A stretch of DNA of 64,000 nucleotides from DATAGF01 sp963813355 (GTDB lineage: Bacteria; Actinomycetota; Thermoleophilia; Miltoncostaeales; Miltoncostaeaceae), in the NCBI GenBank assembly GCA_963813355.1, contig CAWEYS010000021.1, forward strand, positions 79,455 through 143,454, written 5' to 3'. The position numbers were made by a program, and so were the translations under genes. How positions within the stretch are numbered: position 1 is the stretch's first letter; each line of letters opens with the position of its first letter. Below are positions 1 through 8,865 of the stretch, piece after piece. The notes beneath the pieces were generated by a model, which was given only the letters and a program-made list of their open reading frames with translations, did not search any database and was not told the origin of the DNA.

Positions 1-2
1 CC

Positions 3-587
3 GGCGGCGCGTTCGCCGAGCCCGCCCGGGGCGCCCTCGAGCCGGCCATCCGGCGGGGGGCGCTCGCCCGCACCGGCCTCCTCGAGGACGACCCGCAGCA
101 GCGCCAGGCGATCCTGCTGACCATCCCCCTCGAGCCCGGCGACTCCGGGGCGCCCGTGATCGACGCCGCCGGCAACGTCCGGGGCGTGGCGGTCATCCGC
201 AGGGAGGACGGCGGGATCGCCGAGCGGGCCACGGAGGTGCGCCAGCTGCTGGAGCAGGTCGGCGTCGAGCCGGGGATCGGCCGCTCGGCGCAGCTGTTCC
301 GGGGCGCGATGGCCGCGTTCTGGGACCTCGACATGGCGGGCGCCCAGCGCGGCTTCGCCGCCGCCGAGCGCGCGTTCCCCGACCACACGCTCGCCGCGCG
401 CGAAGGCCTGCGCGCCCGCCAGATGGCGGCGGCCGACTTCGACCTGGTGGGGGAGCGGCGGCGCCAGGGCTTCCTGCTGGCGCTCGGCGCGCTGGCGGTC
501 GCCGCAGCGGTCGCCTGCGCGATCGGCCTGGCGCGCCAGGGGGGGCGTGGGCGAGGATCCCTCCGTACCCCGACGGAGAGGGGCTGA
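3..587 (+). CDS. C-terminal part of a trypsin-like serine protease with a C-terminal membrane anchor (5'-truncated by window edge)
   Basis: The reading frame is open from the first bases of the window, so the gene starts upstream. It contains the GDSGAP motif around the catalytic serine of trypsin-like (S1 or HtrA-like) proteases, near position 140. About 55 residues of alanine-rich helical sequence follow, which could be a TPR-like tail, then one hydrophobic segment (GFLLALGALAVAAAV) close to the C-terminus and a basic tail. The His and Asp of the triad would lie outside the window. The TGA stop is two bases before the ald ATG, so the two genes may be co-transcribed. The protease family is well supported by the motif. 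The substrate, the topology and the role of the tail are unknown. Confidence 0.65.
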   Translation, partial: GGAFAEPARGALEPAIRRGALARTGLLEDDPQQRQAILLTIPLEPGDSGAPVIDAAGNVRGVAVIRREDGGIAERATEVRQLLEQVGVEPGIGRSAQLFRGAMAAFWDLDMAGAQRGFAAAERAFPDHTLAAREGLRARQMAAADFDLVGERRRQGFLLALGALAVAAAVACAIGLARQGGRGRGSLRTPTERG

Positions 588-589
588 AG

Positions 590-1669
590 ATGCGCGTCGG
601 CGTGCCGGCTGAGGTCAAGGTGGACGAGTACCGGGTGGCCCTGGGCCCGGCGGGAGCGAACGAGCTCGTGCGCCACGGCCACGACGTCTGGGTGGAGCAC
701 CGCGCGGGCGAGGGCTCGGACTTCTCGGACGCCGCGTACGAGCGGGTCGGGGCGCGCATCGGCGACGCCGCCGCGGCGTGGGGGTGCGATCTCGTCCTCA
801 AGGTCAAGGAGCCCCAGCCGGCCGAGTTCGGCTACCTCCACGACGACCAGGTGCTCTTCACCTACCTCCACCTCGCCGCGAACCCCGGCGTGGCCGACGC
901 CCTGCGCCGGGCCGGCACCACCGCCATCGCCATGGAGACCGTCGAGGACCGCGACGGCCGGCTGCCCCTGCTGGCGCCCATGAGCGAGATCGCCGGACGC
1001 CTGGCCGTCCAGGCCGGCGCGCGCCACCTCGAGAAGCCCCACGGAGGGCGCGGCGTCCTGCTCGGCGGGGTCGCGGGCGTCGCCCCCGGCTCGGTGGTGG
1101 TGATCGGCGGCGGCATCGTGGGCACGAACGCGGCGGTGGTCGCCGCGGGGATGCAGGCCCACGTCGCCGTGCTCGACACGGACCTGGGGCGGCTGCGTGA
1201 GCTGGAGCTGATGCTCGCGGGCCGGATGACCCTGCTGCACTCCACCCGCCTCGCCATCGAGGAGCTCCTGCCGACCGCCGACCTGGTCGTGGGCGCCGTG
1301 CTGGTCCCCGGCGCGCGCGCCCCGACCCTGATCCCGCGCGCGTCGCTGCGGCTCATGCGCCCGGGCTCGGTGATCGTCAACGTCGCGGTGGACCAGGGCG
1401 GCTGCGTCGAGACCTCGCGCCCCACGACCCACTCCGACCCGGTCTACGAGGTCAACGGCGTGGTCCACTACGGGGTCGCGAACATGCCGGGCGCGGTCCC
1501 CGTCACGGCCACCCGGGCGCTGGGAAACGCCACCCTGCCCTACGTTCTGCGCATCGCGGACGAGGGCCTCGACGCCGCCCTGGCCGCGGACCCCGGGCTG
1601 GAAGCGGGGGTCAACGTCCGGCACGGCGCGATCGTCAACCCGACCGTCGCGGAGGCGCTGGCGCCCTGA
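590..1669 (+). CDS. ald: Alanine dehydrogenase
   Basis: Catalyses NAD-dependent oxidative deamination of L-alanine to pyruvate and ammonia, and the reverse reaction. The 359-residue product has the family length. The N-terminus (MRVGVPAEVKVDEYRVAL) is typical, with the substrate-binding Arg. A central Rossmann motif GGGIVGTNAA follows a beta strand near residue 165, with an acidic residue at the end of the next strand (VLDTD) that selects NAD. The conserved NMPGAVPVTAT segment is near residue 300. The ATG is 2 bp after the preceding stop, with a purine-rich GGAGAGG stretch upstream as ribosome binding site. It could equally be called a member of the alanine dehydrogenase/pyridine nucleotide transhydrogenase family, but no transhydrogenase membrane domain is present. 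Confidence 0.95.
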   Translation: MRVGVPAEVKVDEYRVALGPAGANELVRHGHDVWVEHRAGEGSDFSDAAYERVGARIGDAAAAWGCDLVLKVKEPQPAEFGYLHDDQVLFTYLHLAANPGVADALRRAGTTAIAMETVEDRDGRLPLLAPMSEIAGRLAVQAGARHLEKPHGGRGVLLGGVAGVAPGSVVVIGGGIVGTNAAVVAAGMQAHVAVLDTDLGRLRELELMLAGRMTLLHSTRLAIEELLPTADLVVGAVLVPGARAPTLIPRASLRLMRPGSVIVNVAVDQGGCVETSRPTTHSDPVYEVNGVVHYGVANMPGAVPVTATRALGNATLPYVLRIADEGLDAALAADPGLEAGVNVRHGAIVNPTVAEALAP

Positions 1670-1700
1670 CCGTGGGAGGCCCCGCCTCGGGCGCTAGCCT

Positions 1701-2522
1701 GTGGTGATCCGCGGAGCCTTCGAGCACGTGGCGGTCTGCGTCAACCGCTCCGAGGCGGCCCGTCGTGGGCTTACCGAAGCCCGACGCCTCGGGCCGGAGC
1801 GCCTGTCGGTGGTGCACGTCGCCACGGGGCCCCTCCGCAGGCTGCTCTCGCGCGGCCCGCGCCGGTGGCTCGCGTCGCTGGCGGCGGAGGCCGACGGGGC
1901 CGACCCGGTGCTGCTGTGGGGGCCGCCGGCCCTCCGCCTGGCCGAATGGGCCCGCGAGGCGCGCCCTGACGTGATCGTGGCGGCCTCGCACGCGGGCCGG
2001 GTCGCGGGCGCGCTGGGCAGCACGACGCGGCGCCTGGCGATGTCGGCCCCGTGCCCGGCCCTGATCCTCCCGCCGGGGGTGGAGCCCGGCGCGCCGCCGG
2101 GGCCCGGGGAGGCGCCGTACGCGCACGTCGCCTGCTGCATCGACGACTCGCCCGGGTCGATGCGGGCCCTCGCCGAGGCGCGGCGGCTGCGCGCCCTCGG
2201 CCCGGGGAGGCTGAGCCTGGTCCACGTGGCCCCCCACGCGCTGATCGAGGAGCCGGTGCCCGGCGGCGCGGAGGGCGCCCCGCGCGACATCGCCGACGAC
2301 GACCGCGCCTGGCTCGCGGCGACCGCCGCCGGCGTGCCCGGGGCCGAGGCCGTCGCGCTCACGGGCCTGGCGGCCGACGCCGCGGTCGACTGGGCCCGCG
2401 AGGCCGGCCCCGACCTGGTCGTGGCCGCCGCGCACCGCGGCCCGGTCGAGCGCGCGCTGCTCGGCAGCTTCGCGGCGCACCTGGCGAGGGAGGCGCCGTG
2501 TCCGGCACTGCTCACGCGCTGA
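1701..2522 (+). CDS. Tandem-domain universal stress protein
   Basis: The 273-residue product holds two consecutive UspA-type domains, roughly residues 1-130 and 137-273. Each has the alternating beta/alpha pattern and ends with a DVIVAASH or DLVVAAAHRG strand followed by a basic segment and CPALL, as in UspA. The ATP-binding G-2x-G-9x-G pattern is only partly kept. Usp proteins respond to starvation, hypoxia and oxidative stress. The start is uncertain: two GTG codons occur in a row at 1701 and 1704, and a TAGCCT hexamer ends immediately before them, so a slightly later start is possible. The 3' end overlaps the P-type ATPase start by 25 bp, suggesting translational coupling of a stress protein and an ion pump. 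Confidence 0.85.
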   Translation: MVIRGAFEHVAVCVNRSEAARRGLTEARRLGPERLSVVHVATGPLRRLLSRGPRRWLASLAAEADGADPVLLWGPPALRLAEWAREARPDVIVAASHAGRVAGALGSTTRRLAMSAPCPALILPPGVEPGAPPGPGEAPYAHVACCIDDSPGSMRALAEARRLRALGPGRLSLVHVAPHALIEEPVPGGAEGAPRDIADDDRAWLAATAAGVPGAEAVALTGLAADAAVDWAREAGPDLVVAAAHRGPVERALLGSFAAHLAREAPCPALLTR

Positions 2523-4917
2523 CCGAGCGGCTGCCGCCCCGGGCCGAGGGCCTGACCCAGGCCGAGGCCGAGCGGCGCCTGGCCGCCCGCGGCGAGGTCG
2601 AGCCGCCGACGACGAGCCGCTCGTGGCGCAGCATCCTGCGCGCCAACCTGCTGACGGTCTTCAACGTGGTGCTGGTCGTGTTCGGCCTGATCACGCTGAT
2701 CTTCGCCGACTGGCGCGATGCCCTGTTCCTGGGGATCCTGATCATCAACGCGGGCATCGGGATCGTGCAGGAGGCGCGGGCCAAGCGGAGCCTCGACCGG
2801 CTGGCCGCCCTGGTCGCGCCGAAGGCGACCGTGGTGCGCGACGGCCGCCCGCGCGAGGTCGCCGTGGCCGACGTCGTCCCGGGGGACCTCGTGACCCTGG
2901 GGGCCGGCGACCAGGTGGTGGCCGACGGGCCGCTGGTGCGCAGCGAGGCCCTCGGGCTCGACGAGTCGATCCTGACCGGCGAGAGCGAGCCGGTCACGCG
3001 CGCGCGGGGCGAGGCCGTGAGGGCGGGGTCCTTCGCGGTCGAGGGCTCCGGCGCCTACGTGGCCGAGGCCGTCGGGCACGACACCTACGCCGAGCGCCTC
3101 ACGGGGGAGGCGCGCGAGTTCCGCCACCCCCGCTCGCCCCTGGAGCGGGCCCTCGACCGGCTGATCCTGATCCTGACGGCGGCGATGGTGCCGCTGGGGG
3201 GGCTGCTGCTCTGGTCGCTGATCGAGCAGGACACAGCCGTTCCGCGAGTCGGTCGAGACGGCCGTCGCGGCGGTCATCACGATCGTCCCCGAGGGGCTGG
3301 TGCTGCTGACCGGCATCACCTACGCCGTCGCGACGCTGCGCATGACCCGGCGGGGGGCGCTCAGCCAGCAGCTCAACGCGGTGGAGTCGCTGGCCTCGGT
3401 GAACACGATCTGCATGGACAAGACCGGCACGCTGACCGAGGACCGCCTGCGCGTGGTCGAGCTGGTCGCCGCCGACGACGCCGACGAGGGCGAGCTGTCG
3501 GTCCTGCTCGGCCGCTACGCGGCCAGCTCGCCGAGCCGCAACTCGACGCTGGAGGCGATCGCGGGAGCCTACCCGGGCACGCCCGAGCCCGTGCGCGAGG
3601 GCGTGCCGTTCTCGTCGCGGCGCCGCTGGAGCGGCCTGTCGATGGGCGGCCGCGCGTACGTGCTGGGCGCGCCGGAGCACTTCGCCCTGGGCGCGCACCT
3701 GCAGGAGCGCGCCCGCCGGGAGGCCGAGGCCGGGCGGCGCGTGCTGGCCTTCGCCGTCGGCGACGCCGCGCTGTCGGCCCCCGGCCCGGAGTCGCCGCCG
3801 CCCTCGGGGCTGCGGCCGATGGGGCTGGTGGTCCTCGCCGAGGAGCTGCGGCCCGACGCCCGCGAGACCGTCGCGTTCCTGCTCGAGCAGGGCGTCGAGA
3901 TCAAGGTGATCTCCGGCGACGCGCCCGCGACCGTCGCCGCGATCGCGGCCGACGCCGGCATCCCGGTGCACGGGGAGCCGGTGGACGGGCGGGAGCTCCC
4001 GCCCGACGCGACCCGCATGCGCGAGCTGGCGCGCGAGGCGACGGTGGTGGGGCGGATCTCCCCCGACGGCAAGAAGCGCTTCGTGGAGGCGCTGGAGGCC
4101 GAGGGGCGCTACGTCTGCATGGTCGGCGACGGCGTCAACGACGTCCCGGCGCTGAAGTCGGCGCGCCTGGCGATCGCCCAGGGCAGCGGCGCCCAGATGG
4201 CGCGCGCGATCGCCGACCTCGTGCTGGTCAAGGGCGGCTTCGCCGCCATCCCCGCGATGATCCGCGAGGGCCGCAAGGTGCTGCGGAACCTGCAGCGGGT
4301 GGCGAAGCTGTTCGTCGCCAAGTCGGCGCTGGCCGCCTTCCTGATCCTCACGGTCGGGATCTCGTCCGAGAGCTACCCGTTCCTGCCGCGCCACCTGACG
4401 CTCGCCTCGGCGATCACGATCGGCATCCCGGCCTTCTTCCTCGCCCTGGCCCCCAGCACCGGCCCGTGGCGGCCCGAGCGCTTCCTGCGCGAGCTGGCGA
4501 GCTTCGCGATACCCGCGGGCACGGCCGCCGGGCTGGGCGTGGTGGCCAGCTTCCTGCTGTCGATCAACCTGATCGACATGAGCGAGGTGCGCGCCCGCAC
4601 GGTCGCCACCACCGTGCTCGTCCTCGTGGGCCTCTACCTCGTCATCGTGCTGGAGGCCTCCAGCAAGGTGCGCGGCTACACCGTCGGGGCGCTCTGTGCG
4701 GCGCTCTTCGCCCTCTACCTGGTGGTGCTGTCCCTGCCCGGGCTGGCGCGACTTCTTCGAGGTGGCCGCGCCCGACCCGGCGATCATCCTGGTGTCGCTG
4801 GTGGGGACGGCCCTTGCGGTGACGGGTCTGGCGCTGACCGACGAGCGGTTCCTTCCGATTCCGGCCCGGAACCCGCCCGAGCCGCCCGGACCGCCGTCAG
4901 GATCAGCGCCAGCGTGA
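2498..4917 (+). CDS. ctpE: CtpE-like cation-translocating P-type ATPase, interrupted by two +1 frameshifts
   Basis: An E1-E2 ATPase of about 805 residues if two single-base insertions are ignored. Motifs in order: LTGES (actuator), IVPEGL in the fourth membrane helix (the PEGL seen in calcium-type pumps), DKTGTL (phosphorylated Asp) and GDGVND (hinge), then C-terminal membrane helices. N-terminal and C-terminal sequences resemble mycobacterial CtpE, which is linked to calcium uptake; the ion is inferred. The GTG start at 2498 follows GAGGGAGG. The frame breaks near 3236, where dropping one base restores the family motif TPFRES, and again at the GGG at 4740-4742, where dropping one G gives PGWRDFFE. 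Neither break removes catalytic sequence. I think these are sequence errors, but a real pseudogene cannot be excluded. The 3' end overlaps the VKOR gene tail to tail. Confidence 0.85.
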
Positions 4918-5291
4918 TCAGGACGGCGCTGGTCACGCACCAGGCGCAGATCGCCTCGATCAGGACGATCTCCGCGTAGGTGAGCCACGCCGAGAACCCG
5001 ACGCCGACGAGCGCCGTGAACAGGCCGAGCGCCCGCCCCATCGGGCCGGGCAGCAGGGCCGCGACGAGCAGCGCCGCGTAGGCCACCAGGCCCAGGACCG
5101 CGACCGGGACGCCGGCCAGCTCGGAGTACTCGCTCTCCTGGACCGTCGTGCAGCCGCCGCCGACCACGCAGGCCGGGTCGTCGCCGGCCGCCCGGACCGC
5201 GGTGAGGTAGCCCGAGACCGCGAGGCCCGGCGACCGCGACCGCGCCGATCGCGATCCGCAGCGCGGTCTCGGACGGCCTGCTCCGCGTCAC
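4784..5291 (-). CDS. Vitamin K epoxide reductase (VKOR) family membrane protein, one frameshift near the N-terminus
   Basis: Re-oxidises DsbA-type partners with quinone as electron acceptor. The 168-residue reconstructed protein has four or five hydrophobic segments, a loop Cys pair (CVVGGGC) and the active-site CAWC motif in a later helix. The GTG start at 5291 overlaps the stop of the DsbA-like gene as GTGA, so they form one operon. In the deposited sequence the first helix is out of frame with the rest. Removing one base from the CCC at 5226-5228 (GGG on the coding strand) joins AIGAVAVAG to LAVSGYLTAVRAAG, which is the expected first helix and loop. Without that correction only the part from about 5167 down is readable. 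Confidence 0.85.
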
Positions 5292-5977
5292 GTCTGGGGA
5301 CCCACCTCGGCCACGGCGTCCTGGAGCTCGGACACCTCGACGGCGCCCGTGACGGTCTTCTCGCCGTTCGGGCCGCGGATCAGGAAGGTGGGCGTCACGC
5401 CGACCTCGTCCTCCTGCGCCTGCGACTCGGTCGCCAGGAACTTCTGCTCGCTCTCCTGGCCCATGTAGTCGGCCGTCCACTGGTCAACGTCGAGGCCGAG
5501 CTGCTCGACCGCGTCGGTCATGAGCTCGTCGGTGAGCCAGTCCTGGTCGGACTCCGAGCCCTGGTTGCGGTAGATCAGCTCCACGAACGACCACATGGCG
5601 TCCTGCATCCCCGCGGCCTCCGCGCCGAGCGCGCCCCGCTCGGAGCTGCGGCTGATGAAGGCGATCGGCCGGAAGACCAGCTTCGCGTCGCCGGGCTTGA
5701 CGATCTGGTCGATCGCCTCGGGGATGGTCGTGGTGGAGGCCTCGCGGCACGCCGGGCAGGCGAGGTCGCCGTACTCGATGATCTCCACCGGGGCGTCGGG
5801 GTCGCCGAGGACGTTGCCCGCCTGGGGCACGCCCTCGAGCTGGGCCTGGACCTCCTCGGTGCCCGTGATCGACGACGGGGCGTCGTCGTCGCCCCCTCCG
5901 GCCAGGCTGACGCCCACCACGATCCCGACCACGACGAGCGCGGCCACGACGATCCCGATCCAGTATTCCTTCTTCAC
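5288..5977 (-). CDS. DsbA-family thiol:disulfide oxidoreductase, membrane-anchored
   Basis: A 229-residue protein with an N-terminal membrane anchor (IGIVVAALVVVGIVVGV) followed by an acidic linker and a thioredoxin-fold domain. The active site is CPAC in the context YGDLACPACREAS. The cis-proline loop is GVTPTFLIRG, the usual DsbA-like arrangement (VTPTF). It should introduce disulfides into proteins outside the cytoplasmic membrane. Its electron acceptor is most likely the VKOR homologue encoded immediately downstream in an overlapping GTGA arrangement; such DsbA-VKOR pairs are standard in Actinobacteria. The ATG start is supported by GGAGAGGTG just upstream on the coding strand. Confidence 0.92.
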   Translation of the reverse strand: MKKEYWIGIVVAALVVVGIVVGVSLAGGGDDDAPSSITGTEEVQAQLEGVPQAGNVLGDPDAPVEIIEYGDLACPACREASTTTIPEAIDQIVKPGDAKLVFRPIAFISRSSERGALGAEAAGMQDAMWSFVELIYRNQGSESDQDWLTDELMTDAVEQLGLDVDQWTADYMGQESEQKFLATESQAQEDEVGVTPTFLIRGPNGEKTVTGAVEVSELQDAVAEVGPQT

Positions 5978-6093
5978 CTCTCCGGCCTCCGGTCGCTGCC
6001 ACCCCTGACGTTCGGCCGGCGCCTCGGACCTCGGGGCCGCCCGGCACGACGATAGCGTGCCACCTGGCGCCGAGGCGCGTCCGGAGGTCGGAC

Positions 6094-6099
6094 TACAGT
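6094..6099 (+). promoter_or_regulatory. Leaderless-type -10 hexamer upstream of nurA
   Basis: TACAGT, whose last T is 7 nt before the A of the nurA ATG. With normal -10 spacing the transcript would begin at the start codon. No convincing Shine-Dalgarno sequence fits in the gap. No -35 consensus is evident. Confidence 0.5.
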
Positions 6100-6105
6100 C
6101 CGGGG

Positions 6106-7095
6106 ATGCCCCCCGAGCGCGAGCGGCCGGCGGTCCAGGTTTCCGACCCGTCGTACGGTCCGGGCCTCGATCCGACCGAGCCCGAGACCGCCCCCGTCAA
6201 CACGTCTGTCGAGGGGATCCCGTGGCATCCGGTCGCGCCCCGGACGGCCCCGCCGGGCGAGCTCCTGTTCGTCGACGGCGCCCAGCAGGTGGAGGCCTGG
6301 CTGACGATCACGCCGCCGGACGACCCGCAGGCGACCCCCGGCGTGGCCTTCGCCGTGGCGGCGGGTGCGGTGGCCGCCGGGCCCGGCCGGCGCGCGTCGA
6401 TCGTCGCCCTGCGGGTGCGCCGGATGGTGCTGACGGTGGGCGAGCGCCGGCTGGCGCTGCCGGCGGCCGGCGGCTTCGCCTGGGAGTCGCGCGCCGGGGC
6501 CGCCCGCGAGGCCACCGGCATCGCCCGCCGCGTGGGGCAGTTCCGCCAGGAGCTGGAGCTCGCGCTTGCCGAGGAGCTGGCCGCGCAGCACCGGCTCGTG
6601 GTGCTCGACGGGCGGCTCTCGTTCGTCCGCGACGCCGCGGGGCCGGTCGTCGGGGCCATCAAGAGCCACCACCGCATGTACCTGCCGCCCGAGCAGGCCC
6701 AGGCGGTCGTGGCGCTGGAGGTGGGCGAGCGCACGCCGCTCTTCGCGATCGGCGACGACCGCCTGTCGTGGTACCAGCGCCTCCCCGGGGCCGGCCGCGA
6801 GGGCTGGGCCGGGATCCTGCGCGGCGAGCTGCCCGCGGCCGTCGGCCTCGCCGAGGCGCGGCGGCTGGCCGATCGGGCCGCGGCCGAGCTGCCCCGGTTC
6901 GCGGGGCGGCCGCACCGCGACCCGCGCGCCCCCCAGAACCTCGCCCCCGTCGCGGGGCTCGAGGAGCGCCTGCGCCACCGCATGGGGGACCGCCGCCTCG
7001 CCCTGCGCGCCGCGCGCCGGGCCGCGGCCGCGGCCACCCTCGACGCGGCGGCCGCGCGGGTCAACGTCGCCCCGCCCGAGCCGGTGGCCGCGTGA
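6106..7095 (+). CDS. nurA: NurA-like 5'-3' nuclease
   Basis: A 329-residue protein that I assign to the NurA family from its pattern. An N-terminal LLFVDGAQQVEAW carries the first metal-binding Asp, a central LVVLDGRLSF carries the second, and a conserved Lys follows in VGAIKSHH, the order seen in NurA nucleases. A region of helical sequence and a basic alanine-rich tail follow. NurA works with the HerA translocase to resect DNA ends, and the HerA-like ATPase gene begins inside this gene's stop codon (GTGA), with sbcD and sbcC behind it. The context therefore supports the weak motif call. The first 50 residues are acidic and proline-rich and may be disordered. Confidence 0.75.
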   Translation: MPPERERPAVQVSDPSYGPGLDPTEPETAPVNTSVEGIPWHPVAPRTAPPGELLFVDGAQQVEAWLTITPPDDPQATPGVAFAVAAGAVAAGPGRRASIVALRVRRMVLTVGERRLALPAAGGFAWESRAGAAREATGIARRVGQFRQELELALAEELAAQHRLVVLDGRLSFVRDAAGPVVGAIKSHHRMYLPPEQAQAVVALEVGERTPLFAIGDDRLSWYQRLPGAGREGWAGILRGELPAAVGLAEARRLADRAAAELPRFAGRPHRDPRAPQNLAPVAGLEERLRHRMGDRRLALRAARRAAAAATLDAAAARVNVAPPEPVAA

Positions 7096-8846
7096 GCGCC
7101 CGGGAGGCGGACGCGCCCGTCGGCATCGTCCTGGGGCACCAGGCCGCCTCGAGCCAGACGTTCTCCGTCGGGCTGGCGGACGGCCAGAGCCTCGAGGTCG
7201 ACGACCTGGTGGCGGTCACGACCGAGGACCCCGCCGGGGACGTGACCACCTTCGGGATCGTGGCCGAGAGCTACGCCGAGCTCGAGGGGGCCTCGCTGCC
7301 CTCGGACACCGGCGTGATCGCCGCGGGCCAGATGCCGGGCGAGCTGGTGCGGACGGCCGAGGTGCAGGTGGTGCGCGTCAACCCCGAGCGCTGGATCGCC
7401 GCCCACCCCGGCCGGCCGGTGCGGCGCGCGCGGGGGATGGAGCGGGCCATGGCCCTCTACGAGGACACGATGGCGCGCCGGCTGGCCGTCGGCCTGGGTC
7501 GCGACGGCGAGCCGATCCACCTCGACCTCGACTTCCTCGACGGCACCAAGGGCGGCCACGTCTCCATCTCGGGCATCAGCGGCGTCGCGACCAAGACCAG
7601 CACCGCCCTGGCGCTGGTGCGGCTCATGCTCGAGCACGAGGAGATGCGCCGGCGGGTCCGGGTGCTGGTCTTCAACGTCAAGGGCGAGGACCTGCTGCAC
7701 CTCGACCGCCCCAACGCGCGCTACGCGGCCCGCCCCGACCGGGAGGAGCTCGACCGCCGGTGGGCCGCCCTCGGGCTGGCCGAGCCGGGGCCGTTCCCGT
7801 CGGTCGGCGTCTGGGCGCCCTCGCGGCCCGACGGCGCGGCCAACGCCGCGAGCCGCCAGGAGGACGTGCGGGCGTTCGGCTGGACCCCGTACGCCTTCGC
7901 GGTGGAGGGGCTCCTGCGCTTCTGCTTCACGGAGGCCGCCGACATGCGCAACCAGCTCTCCTTCCTCGAGGAGCGCGTGCGCGGGGAGCTGCTGCGGCGG
8001 GCGGTGCCGGTGAACGGCCACCCCGGGAGCCTGGGCCTGGTCGACGGCGCGGCCGGGGGCGACCCCGCGCGCCGGCCGGGCCGCCCGCCGAGCGAGCTCA
8101 TGGCCGGGCCGTTCGCCGACCTCGGCGAGCTGGTGGAGTGGATCGCCGACCGCCTCTCGGACGACCTCTGGACCGCCGGGGCCGGTCGCGCGTGGGTGGC
8201 CAACACGGCGCAGGGCACGATCCAGGCCTTCATCCGGCGCCTGCAGGGCGCGGCCGGGCGCCTCCGCGGGCTCATCCGCGCCGACGCGCAGGCCATCCCG
8301 CGCGGGGATGCGGCGGCGAGCGAGCCGCCCGTCGCCGTGGTGCACCTGACGCCGCTCCACGACTTCGCCCAGCGGTTCGTCGTCGGCACCCTGCTCGCCC
8401 AGACGTTCCAGGCGAAGGAGGTCGGGGCCCGCGACCCGATCGAGCTGGTGGTGCTGGACGAGCTCAACAAGTACGCGCCGCGCGAGGGCCAGTCGCCGAT
8501 CAAGGAGACCCTGGTCGACATCGCCCAGCGCGGGCGCTCGCTGGGGGTGATCCTCGTCGGCGCCCAGCAGCAGGCCTCGCTCGTGGCCCCCGAGGTGACC
8601 CAGAACGCGGCCGTGCGGATCTCGGGCCGGCTCGACCCGGCCGAGGCGGAGCGGGCCGAGTACGGGTGGCTGAGCCCCCAGGCCCGGGCGCGCGCCCGGC
8701 TGCTGATGCAGGGCCGCGTGCTGTTGAGCCAGCCGAGCGTCCCGGCGCCGCTGGCCGTCGAGATCCCCTTCCCGCCGTGGGCGACCGCCACGGGCGAGGT
8801 CTCGACCGCCGCGCGCGGGGCCGAGGCGCTGGCCAAGTTCTCCTAG
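7092..8846 (+). CDS. herA: HerA-like DNA translocase ATPase
   Basis: A 584-residue ATPase of the HerA/FtsK/VirB4 (DUF87) group. Residues 1-110 form a beta-rich HAS-barrel-like domain (SFSVGLADG-like strands and a GDVTTFGIV segment). The P-loop, near residue 160, reads GISGVATKTS, a non-canonical Walker A in which the usual Gly before the Lys is Thr. Walker B is VVLDELN near residue 453. A C-terminal region with GAQQQASLV and a basic arginine-containing stretch completes the motor. HerA forms a hexameric ring that drives DNA through the partner nuclease. The start GTG overlaps the nurA stop, and the gap to sbcD is 19 bp. Confidence 0.85.
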   Translation: MSAREADAPVGIVLGHQAASSQTFSVGLADGQSLEVDDLVAVTTEDPAGDVTTFGIVAESYAELEGASLPSDTGVIAAGQMPGELVRTAEVQVVRVNPERWIAAHPGRPVRRARGMERAMALYEDTMARRLAVGLGRDGEPIHLDLDFLDGTKGGHVSISGISGVATKTSTALALVRLMLEHEEMRRRVRVLVFNVKGEDLLHLDRPNARYAARPDREELDRRWAALGLAEPGPFPSVGVWAPSRPDGAANAASRQEDVRAFGWTPYAFAVEGLLRFCFTEAADMRNQLSFLEERVRGELLRRAVPVNGHPGSLGLVDGAAGGDPARRPGRPPSELMAGPFADLGELVEWIADRLSDDLWTAGAGRAWVANTAQGTIQAFIRRLQGAAGRLRGLIRADAQAIPRGDAAASEPPVAVVHLTPLHDFAQRFVVGTLLAQTFQAKEVGARDPIELVVLDELNKYAPREGQSPIKETLVDIAQRGRSLGVILVGAQQQASLVAPEVTQNAAVRISGRLDPAEAERAEYGWLSPQARARARLLMQGRVLLSQPSVPAPLAVEIPFPPWATATGEVSTAARGAEALAKFS

Positions 8847-8865
8847 GGCACGCATCCGGGTCGCG

